From contig CAVPMU010000013.1 in assembly GCA_963706535.1 (NCBI GenBank), positions 17,847 to 81,846 of the forward strand: a DNA stretch of 64,000 bases, read 5' to 3'. The position numbers and the translations under genes are program-made. This DNA comes from RPQJ01 sp963706535 (GTDB taxonomy: Bacteria > Pseudomonadota > Gammaproteobacteria > Steroidobacterales > Steroidobacteraceae). The notes beneath the pieces are model-generated. The model was not told where the DNA came from. It did not search any database and saw nothing but the letters and a program-made list of their open reading frames with translations. This document shows positions 51,086-61,512 of this stretch, piece by piece. Position 1 is the stretch's first letter. Each line of letters opens with the position of its first letter.

Positions 51086-53224
51086 CTAGCGGCGACGGCG
51101 GGCGCTCAGCACGTTCGGCAGTCCGGCGATGCGCGCCAGCACCTGGCTCAGCTCGTCGAGGCCGTGCACGTGCAGGGTGATGTCGATCGTGGCAATGTTG
51201 TCGTCCGCGTCGGTCGCCGTGTTCATCGCGTGGATGTTGACGTGCGAGTCGGCGAGCACCGAGGTGATGTCGCGCACCAGCCCGCGGCGATCGTACGCCT
51301 TGATGGCCACCGCCACCGGGAAGGTGCGTTCCGCCGAAGGCCGTCCCCAGTCCACCGCCAGCACCCGCTGGGGCTGGGCGTCGCGCAATCGCAGCAGGTT
51401 GGCGCAGTCGGCGCGATGGATGCTGACGCCGCGTCCGAGCGTGATGTAGCCCGCGATCGGCTCCGGTGGCACGGGCCGGCAGCAGCGCGCAAAGGTGCTC
51501 AGCAGGTCGCCGACACCGTCGATGATCATGCCCGAGGCGCGATCCGTGGCCGCCGTCGGTCGCGCCGGGACGCGCAATGCCTTCGCCGGTTCCTTCTCGT
51601 GCAGGCGGCGCTGGATGGCGCCCGCGACCTGCGCGAGCGTCAGCTCGCCCTCGCCGAGCCCGAGGAACAGCGCCTCGGCATTCGGCAGCCCGAGCTCGTC
51701 GAGCACCTCGGGCAGCGCCAGCGCCCGCAAACCGAGCCGCTCGACCTCGCGCTCGAACATCTGCCGGCCCTGCTCGCGGTTCTGCCCCTCGTCGAGCTTG
51801 CGGAACCAGCTGCGGACCTTGGCGCGGTTGCGCGGCGAGGCCAGGAAACCGAGCGACGGCACCAGCCAGTCGCGGCTCGGGTTCGGGTGCTTGCCGGGAA
51901 TGATTTCCACGGTGTCGCCGTTGGCGAGCCGGTAGTCGAGCTGCACCATGCGCCCGTTGACGCGCGCGCCGCGGCAGCGATGCCCGAGGTTCGTGTGCAC
52001 GTGGTAGGCGAAGTCGAGCGGCGTGGCGCCGCGCGGCAGGTCCACGACCTCGCCGCGCGGACTCAGCGCATAGACGCGGTCCTCGAAGATCTCGGCCTGC
52101 AGTCCGTCGAGCAGGTCGGGCTCCATGCCGGCGCGGGTCGCGGGCTCCAGCAACTCGCGCAGCCAGTTGATCTTCTGCTGGAAGCTGCTCTCGGCCTTGC
52201 GACCTTCCTTGTACTGCCAGTGCGCGGCGACGCCGAGCTCGGCGTGCTCGTGCATCTCGCGGGTGCGGATCTGCACCTCGAGCGGCAGGCGGCCGGGGCC
52301 GATCACCGCGGTGTGCAGCGAGCGGTAGTTGTTCTCCTTGGGCGTGGCGATGTAGTCGTCGAACTCGCCCGGGATGTACTGCCACAGTCCGTGCACCACG
52401 CCGAGCGCGGCGTAGCAGTCGGCGACCGTCGCGACCGTGACGCGCACGGCGAGGACGTCCATGACCTGCTCGAAGGCGAGCCCCTTGCGCTGCATCTTCC
52501 GCCAGATGCTGTAGATGTGCTTCGGCCGGCCGGTGATCTCGCCCGCGACGCCGACCTTGTCGAGCTCGCGAGCGAGGTCCTGCTTCACGTCCTCGATGTA
52601 TCGCTCGCGCTCGTCGCGCTTCACGCGCAGCCAGCGCGCGATGCGCTTGTACTCCACGGGGTCGCTGTAGCGGAAGGCGAGGTCCTCGAGCTCCCACTTG
52701 ATGTGCCAGATGCCGAGGCGGTTGGCGAGCGGGGCGTAGATCTCGCGGGTCTCGAGCGCCGCGGCACGCTGCTCGGCCGCGGCAGAGTCCTTCAAGTTGC
52801 GCAGCCGCACCAGCTGCAGCGCGAGCCGGATCAACACCAGCCGTACGTCCGAGGCGAGCGCGAGCAGCAGCTTGCGCAGGCCCTCCGCCTGCTCGGGCCT
52901 GAGTGCCTGTCCGGGGTTCCGGCCCGCCGGGATGCCGCTGCTGCCGACTCGCAGGATCTCCGCCGCCATGCGCGCCGCCTGTTCGCCGAAGGCGGCCTCG
53001 GCCCCGGCCTCGTCCAGCCCGCCGGCCTCGAACCACGGGATCGCGAGCGCGGCCAGCAGCACGTCGTCGTCAGCCTGCAGCTGGGCGAGCACGGCGGCGA
53101 CTTCGAGCGCCATGGCCGCCGCTTCCACCGGCGCCCGCCCGCGCAGTTCGGCAATCGCGGCCTGCAGGCGCGGCGACTGGGAAGCGATATCGAATTCGGC
53201 GGCTTTCACGGCGTGCGCTATCAT
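51086..53224 (-). CDS. relA: (p)ppGpp synthetase RelA
   Basis: 712 residues. The hydrolase domain is degenerate: there is no HD pair in the region before IYAPLANRLGIWHIKWELED. The synthetase domain carries RPKHIYSIWRKMQRKGLAFE and NYRSLHTAVIGPG, with LEVQIRTREMHEHAELGVAA near 350-370. TGS (FEDRVYALSPRGEVVDLPRG), ZFD-like and ACT domains follow. This is the ribosome-bound RelA layout, rather than bifunctional SpoT. The start at 53224 was preferred over an extension that overlaps ruvC. Convergent with lpdA, 9 bases apart. Confidence 0.93.
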   Translation of the reverse strand: MIAHAVKAAEFDIASQSPRLQAAIAELRGRAPVEAAAMALEVAAVLAQLQADDDVLLAALAIPWFEAGGLDEAGAEAAFGEQAARMAAEILRVGSSGIPAGRNPGQALRPEQAEGLRKLLLALASDVRLVLIRLALQLVRLRNLKDSAAAEQRAAALETREIYAPLANRLGIWHIKWELEDLAFRYSDPVEYKRIARWLRVKRDERERYIEDVKQDLARELDKVGVAGEITGRPKHIYSIWRKMQRKGLAFEQVMDVLAVRVTVATVADCYAALGVVHGLWQYIPGEFDDYIATPKENNYRSLHTAVIGPGRLPLEVQIRTREMHEHAELGVAAHWQYKEGRKAESSFQQKINWLRELLEPATRAGMEPDLLDGLQAEIFEDRVYALSPRGEVVDLPRGATPLDFAYHVHTNLGHRCRGARVNGRMVQLDYRLANGDTVEIIPGKHPNPSRDWLVPSLGFLASPRNRAKVRSWFRKLDEGQNREQGRQMFEREVERLGLRALALPEVLDELGLPNAEALFLGLGEGELTLAQVAGAIQRRLHEKEPAKALRVPARPTAATDRASGMIIDGVGDLLSTFARCCRPVPPEPIAGYITLGRGVSIHRADCANLLRLRDAQPQRVLAVDWGRPSAERTFPVAVAIKAYDRRGLVRDITSVLADSHVNIHAMNTATDADDNIATIDITLHVHGLDELSQVLARIAGLPNVLSARRRR

Positions 53225-53332
53225 ACCCCGCCGTTCCCATAGACCCCGTGAGGTGAGTGCTTGCCCAGGCTGAATCGTAGTGGCCGGCGCTGGGCGCTCC
53301 CGGCGCGCGGGACCGTGAAGCACGGCGAGTCC

Positions 53333-53842
53333 GTGCGCATCCTGGGCCTCGACCCCGGCTCGCAGGCCACCGGTTTCGGCGTGATCGACTGGATCGACGG
53401 CGACGCGCGCTACGTGGCGAGCGGCGCCATCCGCACCAGCGGGCGCGAGTTCCCGCCGCGCCTGCGGCAGATCTTCGACGGAGTGCTCGCGCTGATGAGC
53501 GAGTACCGCCCGGGCGAGGTCGCGGTCGAGCGGGTCTTCATGCACCGCAACGCGGACAGCGCGCTCAAGCTTGGACAGGCGCGCGGCGCGGCCCTGTGCG
53601 CAGCGTTCGCGCACGATCCCCCGGTGTTCGAGTACGCCCCACGCGAGGTGAAGCTGGCCGTGGCCGGCCACGGCGGGGCGCAGAAAGACCAGGTCGAGCT
53701 GATGGTGCGCACGTTGCTCAAGCTGCAGGGCGAACTCGGGGCGGATGCGGCCGACGCGATCGGCATCGCGCTCTGTCACGCCTATTCGCGCCAGGCGCGC
53801 CTTGCGGTCGCGGACGGCGCCCAGCCGGTGGCGCGGCCGTGA
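53333..53842 (+). CDS. ruvC: Holliday junction resolvase RuvC
   Basis: About 169 residues. VRILGLDPGSQATGFGVI gives the first catalytic aspartate, AVERVFMHRNADSALKLGQA the catalytic glutamate, and LGADAADAIGIALCHAY the last aspartates. The GTG at 53333 fits the family opening; an in-frame GTG at 53315 and a TTG at 53261 are alternatives. It cuts Holliday junctions. Overlaps ruvA by 4 bases. Confidence 0.93.
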   Translation: MRILGLDPGSQATGFGVIDWIDGDARYVASGAIRTSGREFPPRLRQIFDGVLALMSEYRPGEVAVERVFMHRNADSALKLGQARGAALCAAFAHDPPVFEYAPREVKLAVAGHGGAQKDQVELMVRTLLKLQGELGADAADAIGIALCHAYSRQARLAVADGAQPVARP

Positions 53843-54438
53843 TCGGGTACCTCCGCGGGCGGCTCGCCGCGAAGCATCCGCCGCAGCTGCTGCTGGACGT
53901 GGGCGGCGTCGGCTACGAGGTCGAGGCGCCGATGTCCACGTTCTACGGCCTGCCCGCCGTCGGCGCCGAGGTGAGCCTGCACACCCACCTCGTGGTCCGC
54001 GAGGATGCGCACGTCCTGTTCGGCTTCGGCACGGAGCGCGAGCGCAGCCTGTTCCGCGAACTCATCAAGGTCTCGGGCGTCGGTCCGCGCATTGCGCTCG
54101 GCATCCTTTCGGGCGCGAGCGTCGAGGAGTTCCATCGCTGCGTCGAAGCCGAGGATGTCGCCTCGCTGGTGCGCATCCCGGGTATCGGCCGCAAGACCGC
54201 CGAGCGCCTCGTCATAGAGATGCGTGACCGGCTCAAGGTGCTCGCCGGGCCGGCCTTGCTGGCCGGCGGCCAGGCTGCAACGGGCGGGTCCGCGAGCCCG
54301 CAGTCGGAGGCCTTCGGCGCACTGGTGGCGCTCGGCTACAAGCCCGCCGAGGTCACGCGCCTGCTCGGCAAGGTGGACCCGGCCGTGACCTCGACCGAGG
54401 AACTGATCCGCCACGCGCTCAGGGCGGCCGCGACGTGA
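53839..54438 (+). CDS. ruvA: Holliday junction helicase subunit RuvA
   Basis: 199 residues from a GTG at 53839. MIGYLRGRL-type opening, GVGYEVEAPMSTFYGLP, and two helix-hairpin-helix motifs (LIKVSGVGPRIALGILSG and RIPGIGRKTAERLVIEM). The C-terminal domain III reads ALGYKPAEVTRLL. It guides RuvB on junction DNA. No SOS box is visible before ruvCAB. Confidence 0.96.
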   Translation: MIGYLRGRLAAKHPPQLLLDVGGVGYEVEAPMSTFYGLPAVGAEVSLHTHLVVREDAHVLFGFGTERERSLFRELIKVSGVGPRIALGILSGASVEEFHRCVEAEDVASLVRIPGIGRKTAERLVIEMRDRLKVLAGPALLAGGQAATGGSASPQSEAFGALVALGYKPAEVTRLLGKVDPAVTSTEELIRHALRAAAT

Positions 54439-54454
54439 GCCTGGAGTGCAACGA

Positions 54455-55498
54455 ATGATCGAGCAGGACCGCGTCATCTCCGCCGGCAGCCAGCGCGACG
54501 ACGAGGCCTACGACCGCGCGGTGCGCCCCAAGACGCTCGCCGACTACGTGGGCCAGCCGGCGATGAAGGCACAGATGGAGATCTTCATCACCGCGGCGCG
54601 CAACCGGCGCGAGGCGCTCGACCACGTGCTGATCTTCGGCCCGCCGGGCCTCGGCAAGACCACGCTCGCGCACGTGATCGCGAACGAGCTCGGCGTGGGC
54701 TTCAAGCAGACCTCGGGACCGGTGCTCGAGCGGCCGGGCGACCTCGCGGCACTGCTCACCAACCTGCAGGCGAACGAGATCCTGTTCGTCGACGAGATCC
54801 ATCGCCTCAGCCCGGTGGTGGAGGAGATCCTCTATCCGGCGCTCGAGGACTTCCAGCTCGACATCATGATCGGCGAAGGCCCGGGCGCGCGCTCCATCAA
54901 GATCGACCTGCCGCCGTTCACGCTGGTCGGCGCCACGACGCGCGCGGGGCTCCTCACCTCGCCGCTGCGCGACCGCTTCGGCATCGTGCAGCGACTCGAG
55001 TTCTACGGCCACGAGGACCTGCAGCGCATCGTCGAGCGCTCGGCGCGCATCCTCGGCGTGCCGACGGACGAGGCGGGCGCGGCCCGCATCGCGCAGCGCT
55101 CCCGCGGCACGCCACGCATCGCCAATCGCCTGCTGCGGCGCGTGCGCGACTTCGCCGAGGTCAAGGCACAGGGGCGCGTCACGGACGAGGTCGCGCAGGG
55201 CGCGCTCGACCTCCTCGACGTCGATCCGCAGGGCTTCGACCCGATGGACCGGCGCCTGATGCTGACCATCATCGAGAAGTTCGAGGGCGGCCCGGTCGGC
55301 GTCGACAGCCTGGCGGCCGCGATCGGCGAGGAGCGCGGCACCATCGAGGACGTCATCGAGCCCTACCTGATCCAGCAGGGATTCATCATGCGCACCGCGC
55401 GCGGGCGCGTCGCGACGCGCAGCGCCTACCTGCATTTCGGCCTCGCACCGCCGGCCATCGAGCGCCCGGGCGGCACGCTGGGCCTGTTCGAGACCTGA
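54455..55498 (+). CDS. ruvB: Holliday junction helicase motor RuvB
   Basis: 347 residues. Walker A is GPPGLGKTTLAHV, Walker B FVDEIHRLSP, sensor GATTRAGLLTSPLRDRFGI, and the winged helix ends with YLIQQGFIMRTARGR. It drives branch migration with RuvA. The usual ybgC thioesterase gene, expected next, is absent; tolQ follows after 9 bases. Confidence 0.97.
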   Translation: MIEQDRVISAGSQRDDEAYDRAVRPKTLADYVGQPAMKAQMEIFITAARNRREALDHVLIFGPPGLGKTTLAHVIANELGVGFKQTSGPVLERPGDLAALLTNLQANEILFVDEIHRLSPVVEEILYPALEDFQLDIMIGEGPGARSIKIDLPPFTLVGATTRAGLLTSPLRDRFGIVQRLEFYGHEDLQRIVERSARILGVPTDEAGAARIAQRSRGTPRIANRLLRRVRDFAEVKAQGRVTDEVAQGALDLLDVDPQGFDPMDRRLMLTIIEKFEGGPVGVDSLAAAIGEERGTIEDVIEPYLIQQGFIMRTARGRVATRSAYLHFGLAPPAIERPGGTLGLFET

Positions 55499-55507
55499 GG
55501 ACCCCGC

Positions 55508-56185
<678 letters not shown>

Positions 56186-56196
56186 GGCCAACCAGC

Positions 56197-56640
56197 ATGC
56201 GGCGCAATCGCAAGCGGCGGCTGATGGGCGAGATCAACGTCGTGCCCTACATCGACGTGATGCTGGTGCTGCTCATCATCTTCATGGTGACCGCGCCGAT
56301 GCTGAGCCAGGGCATCAAGGTGGACCTGCCCAAGGCGGGCGCCGAGCCGATCGAGCCCGACGACCTCGAGCCACTGGTGCTCAGCATCGATCGCGAGGGG
56401 CGGTTGTACCTGAATCTCGGCGATGCGGACGCGCCCCAGGCGCCCGAGCGCATCCTGGAGATCGCCTCGGCGGCCCTGCGCAGGGAACCTGAGCGCCCGG
56501 TGCTGGTCAAGGCAGATACGGCCGTGGCGTACGGTCGTGTCGTGGAGGGCATGGTCCTGTTGCAGCAGTCGGGCGCGAAGAAGGTCGGGTTCATCACCGA
56601 GCCGCTGCCGGCCGAGCCGCGCAATCGCGGGAAAACCTGA
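56197..56640 (+). CDS. tolR: Tol-Pal proton-motive subunit TolR
   Basis: 147 residues. GEINVVPYIDVMLVLLIIFM is the single membrane helix, with the essential aspartate (D of YIDVML). The periplasmic part is normal (SQGIKVDLPKAGAEP, PVLVKADTAVAYGRVVE). Only 11 bases separate it from tolQ and 3 from tolA. Confidence 0.97.
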   Translation: MRRNRKRRLMGEINVVPYIDVMLVLLIIFMVTAPMLSQGIKVDLPKAGAEPIEPDDLEPLVLSIDREGRLYLNLGDADAPQAPERILEIASAALRREPERPVLVKADTAVAYGRVVEGMVLLQQSGAKKVGFITEPLPAEPRNRGKT

Positions 56641-56643
56641 GCG

Positions 56644-57453
56644 ATGCCGGGATTCGTACGCGAGCACCTGCGGCCGCTCATGGGAGCCGCGGGCCTGCAC
56701 CTCGTGTTGCTGGTGCTGCTCGCCGGCGCCGCGCTGCGCTGGACCGCCGGGCAGCCGCCGGTGCAACTCGCGATCGAGGGCGTGGTGGTCGATGCCAGGG
56801 ACCTGCCGCGGTCCGTGCTCGCAGGCAAGCCGCTGCCCGAACCCCCGCCACCGCCCGTCGAGAAGGTGGAACCGGCCCCGCTGCCGGAGCCGGCGCGACC
56901 CGATCCGAAGGCGGCCGAGGAGGCACGAGCCGCCGAGCGTGCAGCTGCCGAAGCGCGCGCGGCGGACGAGGCCGCCCGCAGGCAGGCTGTGGCCGATGCG
57001 GAGCGCAAGCGACTCTCTGCCGAAGCCGAAGCCGATGCGAAAGCGAAGGCCGAGGCAGTGCGCAAGCGCGAGGAGCAGGAAAAGGCCGCACGCGAGGCGA
57101 AGATGCAGTCCGAGCGCGAGGCGGAGTTGCAGCGCCAGCTCGCGGCGGAGGAGGAGGCCGCGGCGGTCGCGCGTTCTGGCGTAGTGGACGAGTACCGCGC
57201 GCTCCTGATCCAGGCGATCGAGCGCAACTGGATCCGGCCGCCGTCGGCGCGGGCGGGCCTCGAGTGCACGCTGTTCGTGAACCAGGCGGCGGGTGGCACG
57301 GTCATCGACGTGAAGCTCGGCACCTGCAACGGCGATCAGGCCGTGCGTGAGTCGATCACCAACGCGGTGTATCGTGCCTCGCCCTTGCCGGCGCCGCGCG
57401 ACCCACGGGCCTTCGAGCGGCGGTTGCAGATCGTGTTCAAGCCCACGGAGTAG
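56644..57453 (+). CDS. tolA: cell-envelope protein TolA
   Basis: 269 residues. An N-terminal membrane helix (GLHLVLLVLLAGAALRW) is followed by a proline-rich stretch, an Ala/Glu/Arg-rich coiled coil (about 80-175) and a C-terminal domain with IQAIERNWIRPPSARAGLEC. It is shorter than E. coli TolA (421) because the coiled coil is short. It bridges TolQR to Pal and TolB. Confidence 0.93.
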   Translation: MPGFVREHLRPLMGAAGLHLVLLVLLAGAALRWTAGQPPVQLAIEGVVVDARDLPRSVLAGKPLPEPPPPPVEKVEPAPLPEPARPDPKAAEEARAAERAAAEARAADEAARRQAVADAERKRLSAEAEADAKAKAEAVRKREEQEKAAREAKMQSEREAELQRQLAAEEEAAAVARSGVVDEYRALLIQAIERNWIRPPSARAGLECTLFVNQAAGGTVIDVKLGTCNGDQAVRESITNAVYRASPLPAPRDPRAFERRLQIVFKPTE

Positions 57454-57460
57454 ACAGTCG

Positions 57461-58783
57461 ATGCAAGCAGGGACAATCGGATCGCGCAGGCGATGGCTCG
57501 GGTTCGCCGCGCTGGCCGTCGGGTTGCTGGCGATGGCCGGCACGAGCCGGGCGCAACTGCGGCTCGACATCACGCAGGGCGTGCGCGATGCCGTGCCGAT
57601 CGCGGTCGTCCCCTTCGGTGGGCAGGGCGAGGGCGCATCGACGGACGTCGCGGCCATCATCACCAACGACCTCCGACTGAGCGGTCGCTTCGCCCCCCTC
57701 GAGCGCCAGGACATGGTCGCCCGTCCCACCGTGGGGTCCGACATCCGCTTCCAGGACTGGCGGCTGCTCAAGTCCGACTTCATCGTCGTCGGCCGCGTCG
57801 AGGGCGACGGCGCGGGACAGTCTGTGACGTTCGAGCTCTTCAACGTGCAGACCGGGCAGGCGCTGCTCGCGCAACGCATGCCGTCCGGGGCGCGCAGCCT
57901 GCGTGCGACCGCCCACCGCATCGCCGACATGGTCTTCGAGCGGCTCACCGGGATCCCGGGCGCGTTCTCGACCCGCATCGCCTACGTCACGGTCGAAGGC
58001 CGCCCGCCGGCGCAGCGCTATCGCCTCGTGGTCGCCGATGCGGACGGCTTCAATCCACGCACCGTGATGGAATCGGGCGAGCCGATCATGTCGCCGGCCT
58101 GGTCGCCGGACGGCCAGAACCTCGCCTACGTGTCCTTCGAGGGCAAGGCGTCCGCCATCTACGTGCAGCGCCTCGCGAGCGGCGAGCGCCGGCGCGTGTC
58201 GGCGCGCTCGGGGATCAATGGCGCGCCCGCGTTCTCGCCGGACGGCCGTCGGCTCGCACTCACGTTGTCGCGCGACGGCAATCTCGACATCTACACGCTC
58301 GATCTCGCCACCCAGAGCCTGACCCGCGTCACCAGCGATTCGGCCATCGACACGGAACCGGAGTGGGCCGCGGACGGTCAGAGTCTCTACTTCACCTCGG
58401 ACCGGGGTGGCGGCGCGCAGGTCTATCGCGTGGCGCTCGACGCGGCGCGCAGGGCCGAGCGCGTGACGTTCACGAACGGCTACAACGCCCGTCCGCGGTT
58501 GTCGCCGGACGGCAAGGAACTCGCGGTGGTGACGCTCGACCGTGGTGGCTACCGCATCGCGGTCATGGATCTGGCGACCCGCAACCTGCGCGTGCTGACG
58601 GACGCGCGGCAGGACGAGTCGCCGAGCTTCGCGCCGAACGGCGCGACGATCATCTACGCGACCCAGGAACGCGGACGAAGTGCGCTCGCCATGGTGTCCG
58701 CCGACGGCCGCTTCCAGCAGCGCCTGAGTGCGGACAGCGGCGGCGTGCGCGAGCCGGTGTGGTCCCCGTTCCCGTCGCGCTGA
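57461..58783 (+). CDS. tolB: periplasmic beta-propeller TolB
   Basis: 440 residues. Signal peptide at the start. The N-terminal domain reads IAVVPFGGQGEGASTDVAAI, and repeated propeller blades follow with PAWSPDGQNLAYVSF, PAFSPDGRRLALT and PEWAADGQSLYFTSDRGG. TolB binds Pal. It starts 8 bases after the tolA stop. Confidence 0.97.
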   Translation: MQAGTIGSRRRWLGFAALAVGLLAMAGTSRAQLRLDITQGVRDAVPIAVVPFGGQGEGASTDVAAIITNDLRLSGRFAPLERQDMVARPTVGSDIRFQDWRLLKSDFIVVGRVEGDGAGQSVTFELFNVQTGQALLAQRMPSGARSLRATAHRIADMVFERLTGIPGAFSTRIAYVTVEGRPPAQRYRLVVADADGFNPRTVMESGEPIMSPAWSPDGQNLAYVSFEGKASAIYVQRLASGERRRVSARSGINGAPAFSPDGRRLALTLSRDGNLDIYTLDLATQSLTRVTSDSAIDTEPEWAADGQSLYFTSDRGGGAQVYRVALDAARRAERVTFTNGYNARPRLSPDGKELAVVTLDRGGYRIAVMDLATRNLRVLTDARQDESPSFAPNGATIIYATQERGRSALAMVSADGRFQQRLSADSGGVREPVWSPFPSR

Positions 58784-58839
58784 TGATCGCGACCATCCGT
58801 TGTGGTAAAAGGCGCGCACTCTCGAAGGAGCCGATATTC

Positions 58840-59385
58840 ATGAAGTTCATGCACGTACTCGCCGTCGCAGTCCTCGGCTTCGGCCTCGCGGCCTGCCAGA
58901 AGCCGAAGCAGGTCAAGCCGGAAGGGGAGGGTCCCGCCGCCACCACCGAGGCCGGCGGAGCCACGACCAGCGGCATCGGCAGCGATACGGCCGGCGCGGG
59001 CACCGATGCCGGCACCACGCTCACCGCCCAGCAACAGGCGCTCGCCGACCTCAAGGCGAAGAGCATCGTCTACTTCGACTACGACAGCAGCGAGATCCGC
59101 GCCGAGTATCTCGAGGTCGTGGCCGCCCACGCCGCCTACCTCGTCAAGTACCCGGCGACGCGCGTGCGCCTCGAGGGACACACCGACGAGCGTGGCTCGC
59201 GCGAGTACAACATCGGCCTCGGCGAGCGGCGCGGGCAGGCCGTGCGCAAGGCGCTCATGCTGCAGGGAGTCGCCGAGGCGCAGGTCGCGACGGTGAGCTA
59301 TGGCGAGGAGCGCCCGGCCGTCGAGGGCAGCGAGGAAGCGGCGTATGCGCAGAACCGGCGTGTCGAGCTGGTCCATGTCCAGTAA
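58840..59385 (+). CDS. pal: peptidoglycan-associated lipoprotein Pal
   Basis: 181 residues. Signal with lipobox FGLAAC (Cys near 20), a Gly/Thr/Ala-rich linker, then the OmpA-like domain with VYFDYDSSEIRAEYLEVVAA, RLEGHTDERGSREYNIGLGE and AYAQNRRVELVHV. It anchors the outer membrane to peptidoglycan. GAAGGAGCC is a strong ribosome site. Confidence 0.97.
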   Translation: MKFMHVLAVAVLGFGLAACQKPKQVKPEGEGPAATTEAGGATTSGIGSDTAGAGTDAGTTLTAQQQALADLKAKSIVYFDYDSSEIRAEYLEVVAAHAAYLVKYPATRVRLEGHTDERGSREYNIGLGERRGQAVRKALMLQGVAEAQVATVSYGEERPAVEGSEEAAYAQNRRVELVHVQ

Positions 59386-60151
59386 GGTTCTTGCGGCGAT
59401 GCGGCCATGGATTGCAGTTGCGGCCACGAGCCTGCTGCTCACGGAGGTCGCCTCGGGCGCTACCGCGAGCAACAGGGAACTCGAGGCGCGCGCCAACGAG
59501 ATGGACGGGCGCCTCGCCACGGTCGAGCGCTCGACCCAGAGCCTCGTGCAGATGCAGCAGCAGATCGAGGCGGCGCGCCAGGAACTGCGCACCCTGCGCG
59601 GCCAGATCGAGGAAGCGAAGCACGAACTCGACTCCGTCCGGCAGCAGCAGCGCGACCTCTATGCCGATCTCGATCGCAGGCTGCTGTTGATCGAGAACGC
59701 AGGCGGCGTCATGGCCGCGCCGGGCGGCGCCACGCCCGCGCCCGGCCCCTCCGACATCGCCGCGGCCGACGAGACCACGGTCTACGGCGATGCCTTCGCG
59801 GCGCTCAAGTCCGGGCGCTACGAGGAAGCCGCCCGCGGCTTCCAGCTGTACCTCACCAAGTATCCGCAGGGCCCGCGCGCGGACAACGCGACCTACTGGC
59901 TCGGCGAGGCGCAGTACGTGCAGAAGGACTACGCCTCGGCACTCAAGTCGTTCCAGGCGGTGGCGAGCGGCTTCCCGGACTCGCGCAAGGCCGGGGACGC
60001 GCTGCTCAAGGTCGGCTACTGCCAGTACGAGCTGAAGGCCTTCCGCAATGCGCGCGCCACGCTCGAGAAGGTGCGCACGGGCTATCCGGGCACCGACGCA
60101 GCGAACCTCGCCATGCAGCGCCTGACGAAGATGGACGTCGAGGGTCGGTGA
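59375..60151 (+). CDS. cpoB: Tol-associated division coordinator CpoB (YbgF)
   Basis: 258 residues. Signal peptide (IAVAATSLLLTEVASGATA), coiled coil (about 30-110, RQELRTLRGQIEEAKHEL) and TPR domain with YGDAFAALKSGRYEEAARGF. It coordinates PBP1B and Tol in the periplasm. The ATG at 59375 overlaps the pal stop by 11 bases; a second ATG at 59399 is equally plausible. Last member of the tol-pal operon. Confidence 0.92.
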   Translation: MSSKVLAAMRPWIAVAATSLLLTEVASGATASNRELEARANEMDGRLATVERSTQSLVQMQQQIEAARQELRTLRGQIEEAKHELDSVRQQQRDLYADLDRRLLLIENAGGVMAAPGGATPAPGPSDIAAADETTVYGDAFAALKSGRYEEAARGFQLYLTKYPQGPRADNATYWLGEAQYVQKDYASALKSFQAVASGFPDSRKAGDALLKVGYCQYELKAFRNARATLEKVRTGYPGTDAANLAMQRLTKMDVEGR

Positions 60152-60789
60152 GCCGGGTCAAGGTCACCGAGACCTTCGTTTCGATCCAGGGCGAAGCCGA
60201 CGCCGTCGGCTGGCCCACGCTCTTCATCCGCCTGACCGGCTGCCCGCTGCGCTGCGTCTATTGCGACACGCAGTATGCGTTCTACGGCGGTGACTGGCGC
60301 ACGGTCGAGGAACTGCTCGAGGTCGCGCGTGGCAGCGGCATGCGGCACGTCTGCGTGACGGGCGGCGAGCCACTCGCGCAGAAGTCGTGCCTCGACCTGC
60401 TCACGGCGCTCTGCGATGCCGGGTTTCGCGTATCGCTCGAGACGAGCGGCGCGATGGACGTGGCGCCCGTGGACCCGCGGGTGAGTCGCGTGGTCGACAT
60501 CAAGACCCCGGACTCGGGCGAGGCCGCACGCAATCGCCTCGCCAACCTGCCGCTGCTCGGCGCGCAGGACCAGATCAAGGTCGTGCTGTGCTCGCGTGCC
60601 GACTACGAATGGACACGGTCGCTGCTGGCCGAGCACGCCGCCGACATCGGCTGCCAGGTGCTGGTTTCCCCGAGCTGGGGACAGCTCGCGCCGCGCGAAC
60701 TCGCCGAGTGGATCCTCGCCGATCGCCTCGACGTCCGCCTGCAGGTGCAGCTGCACAAGGTCCTGTGGGGCAACGAGCCGGGGCGATGA
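60148..60789 (+). CDS. queE: 7-carboxy-7-deazaguanine synthase QueE
   Basis: 213 residues from a GTG that overlaps the cpoB stop. TETFVSIQGEADAVGWPTLF opens the family, and TGCPLRCVYCDTQY is the radical-SAM CxxxCxxC. HVCVTGGEPLAQ is the SAM-binding part. It makes the deazapurine precursor of queuosine. Overlaps queC by 4 bases (ATGA). Confidence 0.96.
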   Translation: MSRVKVTETFVSIQGEADAVGWPTLFIRLTGCPLRCVYCDTQYAFYGGDWRTVEELLEVARGSGMRHVCVTGGEPLAQKSCLDLLTALCDAGFRVSLETSGAMDVAPVDPRVSRVVDIKTPDSGEAARNRLANLPLLGAQDQIKVVLCSRADYEWTRSLLAEHAADIGCQVLVSPSWGQLAPRELAEWILADRLDVRLQVQLHKVLWGNEPGR

Positions 60790-61466
60790 GCACAGCGCCG
60801 CCTGCCGTTGTGCTGCTGTCCGGCGGTCTCGATTCCGCCACCTGCCTCGCGCTCGCGCGCGCCGAAGGCTACGCTTGCCACGCGTTGAGCTTCGCCTACG
60901 GCCAGCGCCACGAAGTCGAACTGCGCGCGGCGGAGCAGGTCGCGCGCGAACTCGGGACCATCCAGCATCGCGTCATGAGCATCGATCTCGCCGCGTTCGG
61001 GGGCTCCGCACTCACCGACCCGAGCCTCGCGGTGCCCGAGTCCCCGGCGGCGGGGATCCCGATCACGTACGTGCCGGCGCGCAATACCGTCTTCCTGTCG
61101 TTCGCGCTGGCCTGGAGCGAGGTGCTCGGCGCGCACGACATCTTCATCGGCGTCAATGCCGTCGATTACTCGGGCTACCCCGACTGCCGGCCGGAATTCA
61201 TCGCGGCGTTCGAGGCCATGGCCAATCTCGCCACGCGCGAGGGCGTGGAGGGTGCGACGAGGCTGCGCATCCGCACGCCGCTCATCGACTTGAGCAAGGC
61301 CGAGATCATCCGGCGCGGCCTCGCCCTCGGCGTGGACTATTCCCACACGGTCTCCTGCTACCAGGCGGACGAGCGGGGCGCGGCCTGCGGGCTCTGCGAT
61401 TCCTGCCGCCTGCGCCGGGCCGGCTTCGTGGCCGCCGGCGTCCCTGACCCGACCCGCTACCGGTGA
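60786..61466 (+). CDS. queC: 7-cyano-7-deazaguanine synthase QueC
   Basis: 226 residues. The ATP-pyrophosphatase P-loop is VVLLSGGLDSATCL, and the zinc site CGLCDSCRLR lies at the end after SCYQADERGAACG. It converts the QueE product to preQ0. queD is not in the window. Confidence 0.97.
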   Translation: MSTAPPAVVLLSGGLDSATCLALARAEGYACHALSFAYGQRHEVELRAAEQVARELGTIQHRVMSIDLAAFGGSALTDPSLAVPESPAAGIPITYVPARNTVFLSFALAWSEVLGAHDIFIGVNAVDYSGYPDCRPEFIAAFEAMANLATREGVEGATRLRIRTPLIDLSKAEIIRRGLALGVDYSHTVSCYQADERGAACGLCDSCRLRRAGFVAAGVPDPTRYR

Positions 61467-61512
61467 TCCCGGCCGGTCGATCCGCTATCATTCACGCCCC
61501 TTCCCCCCGGGC

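Noticed and set aside
51086..53779. An 897-residue RelA with a long N-terminal extension
   Set aside because: The extension runs antisense through ruvC and is not RelA-like. The family start fits 53224.
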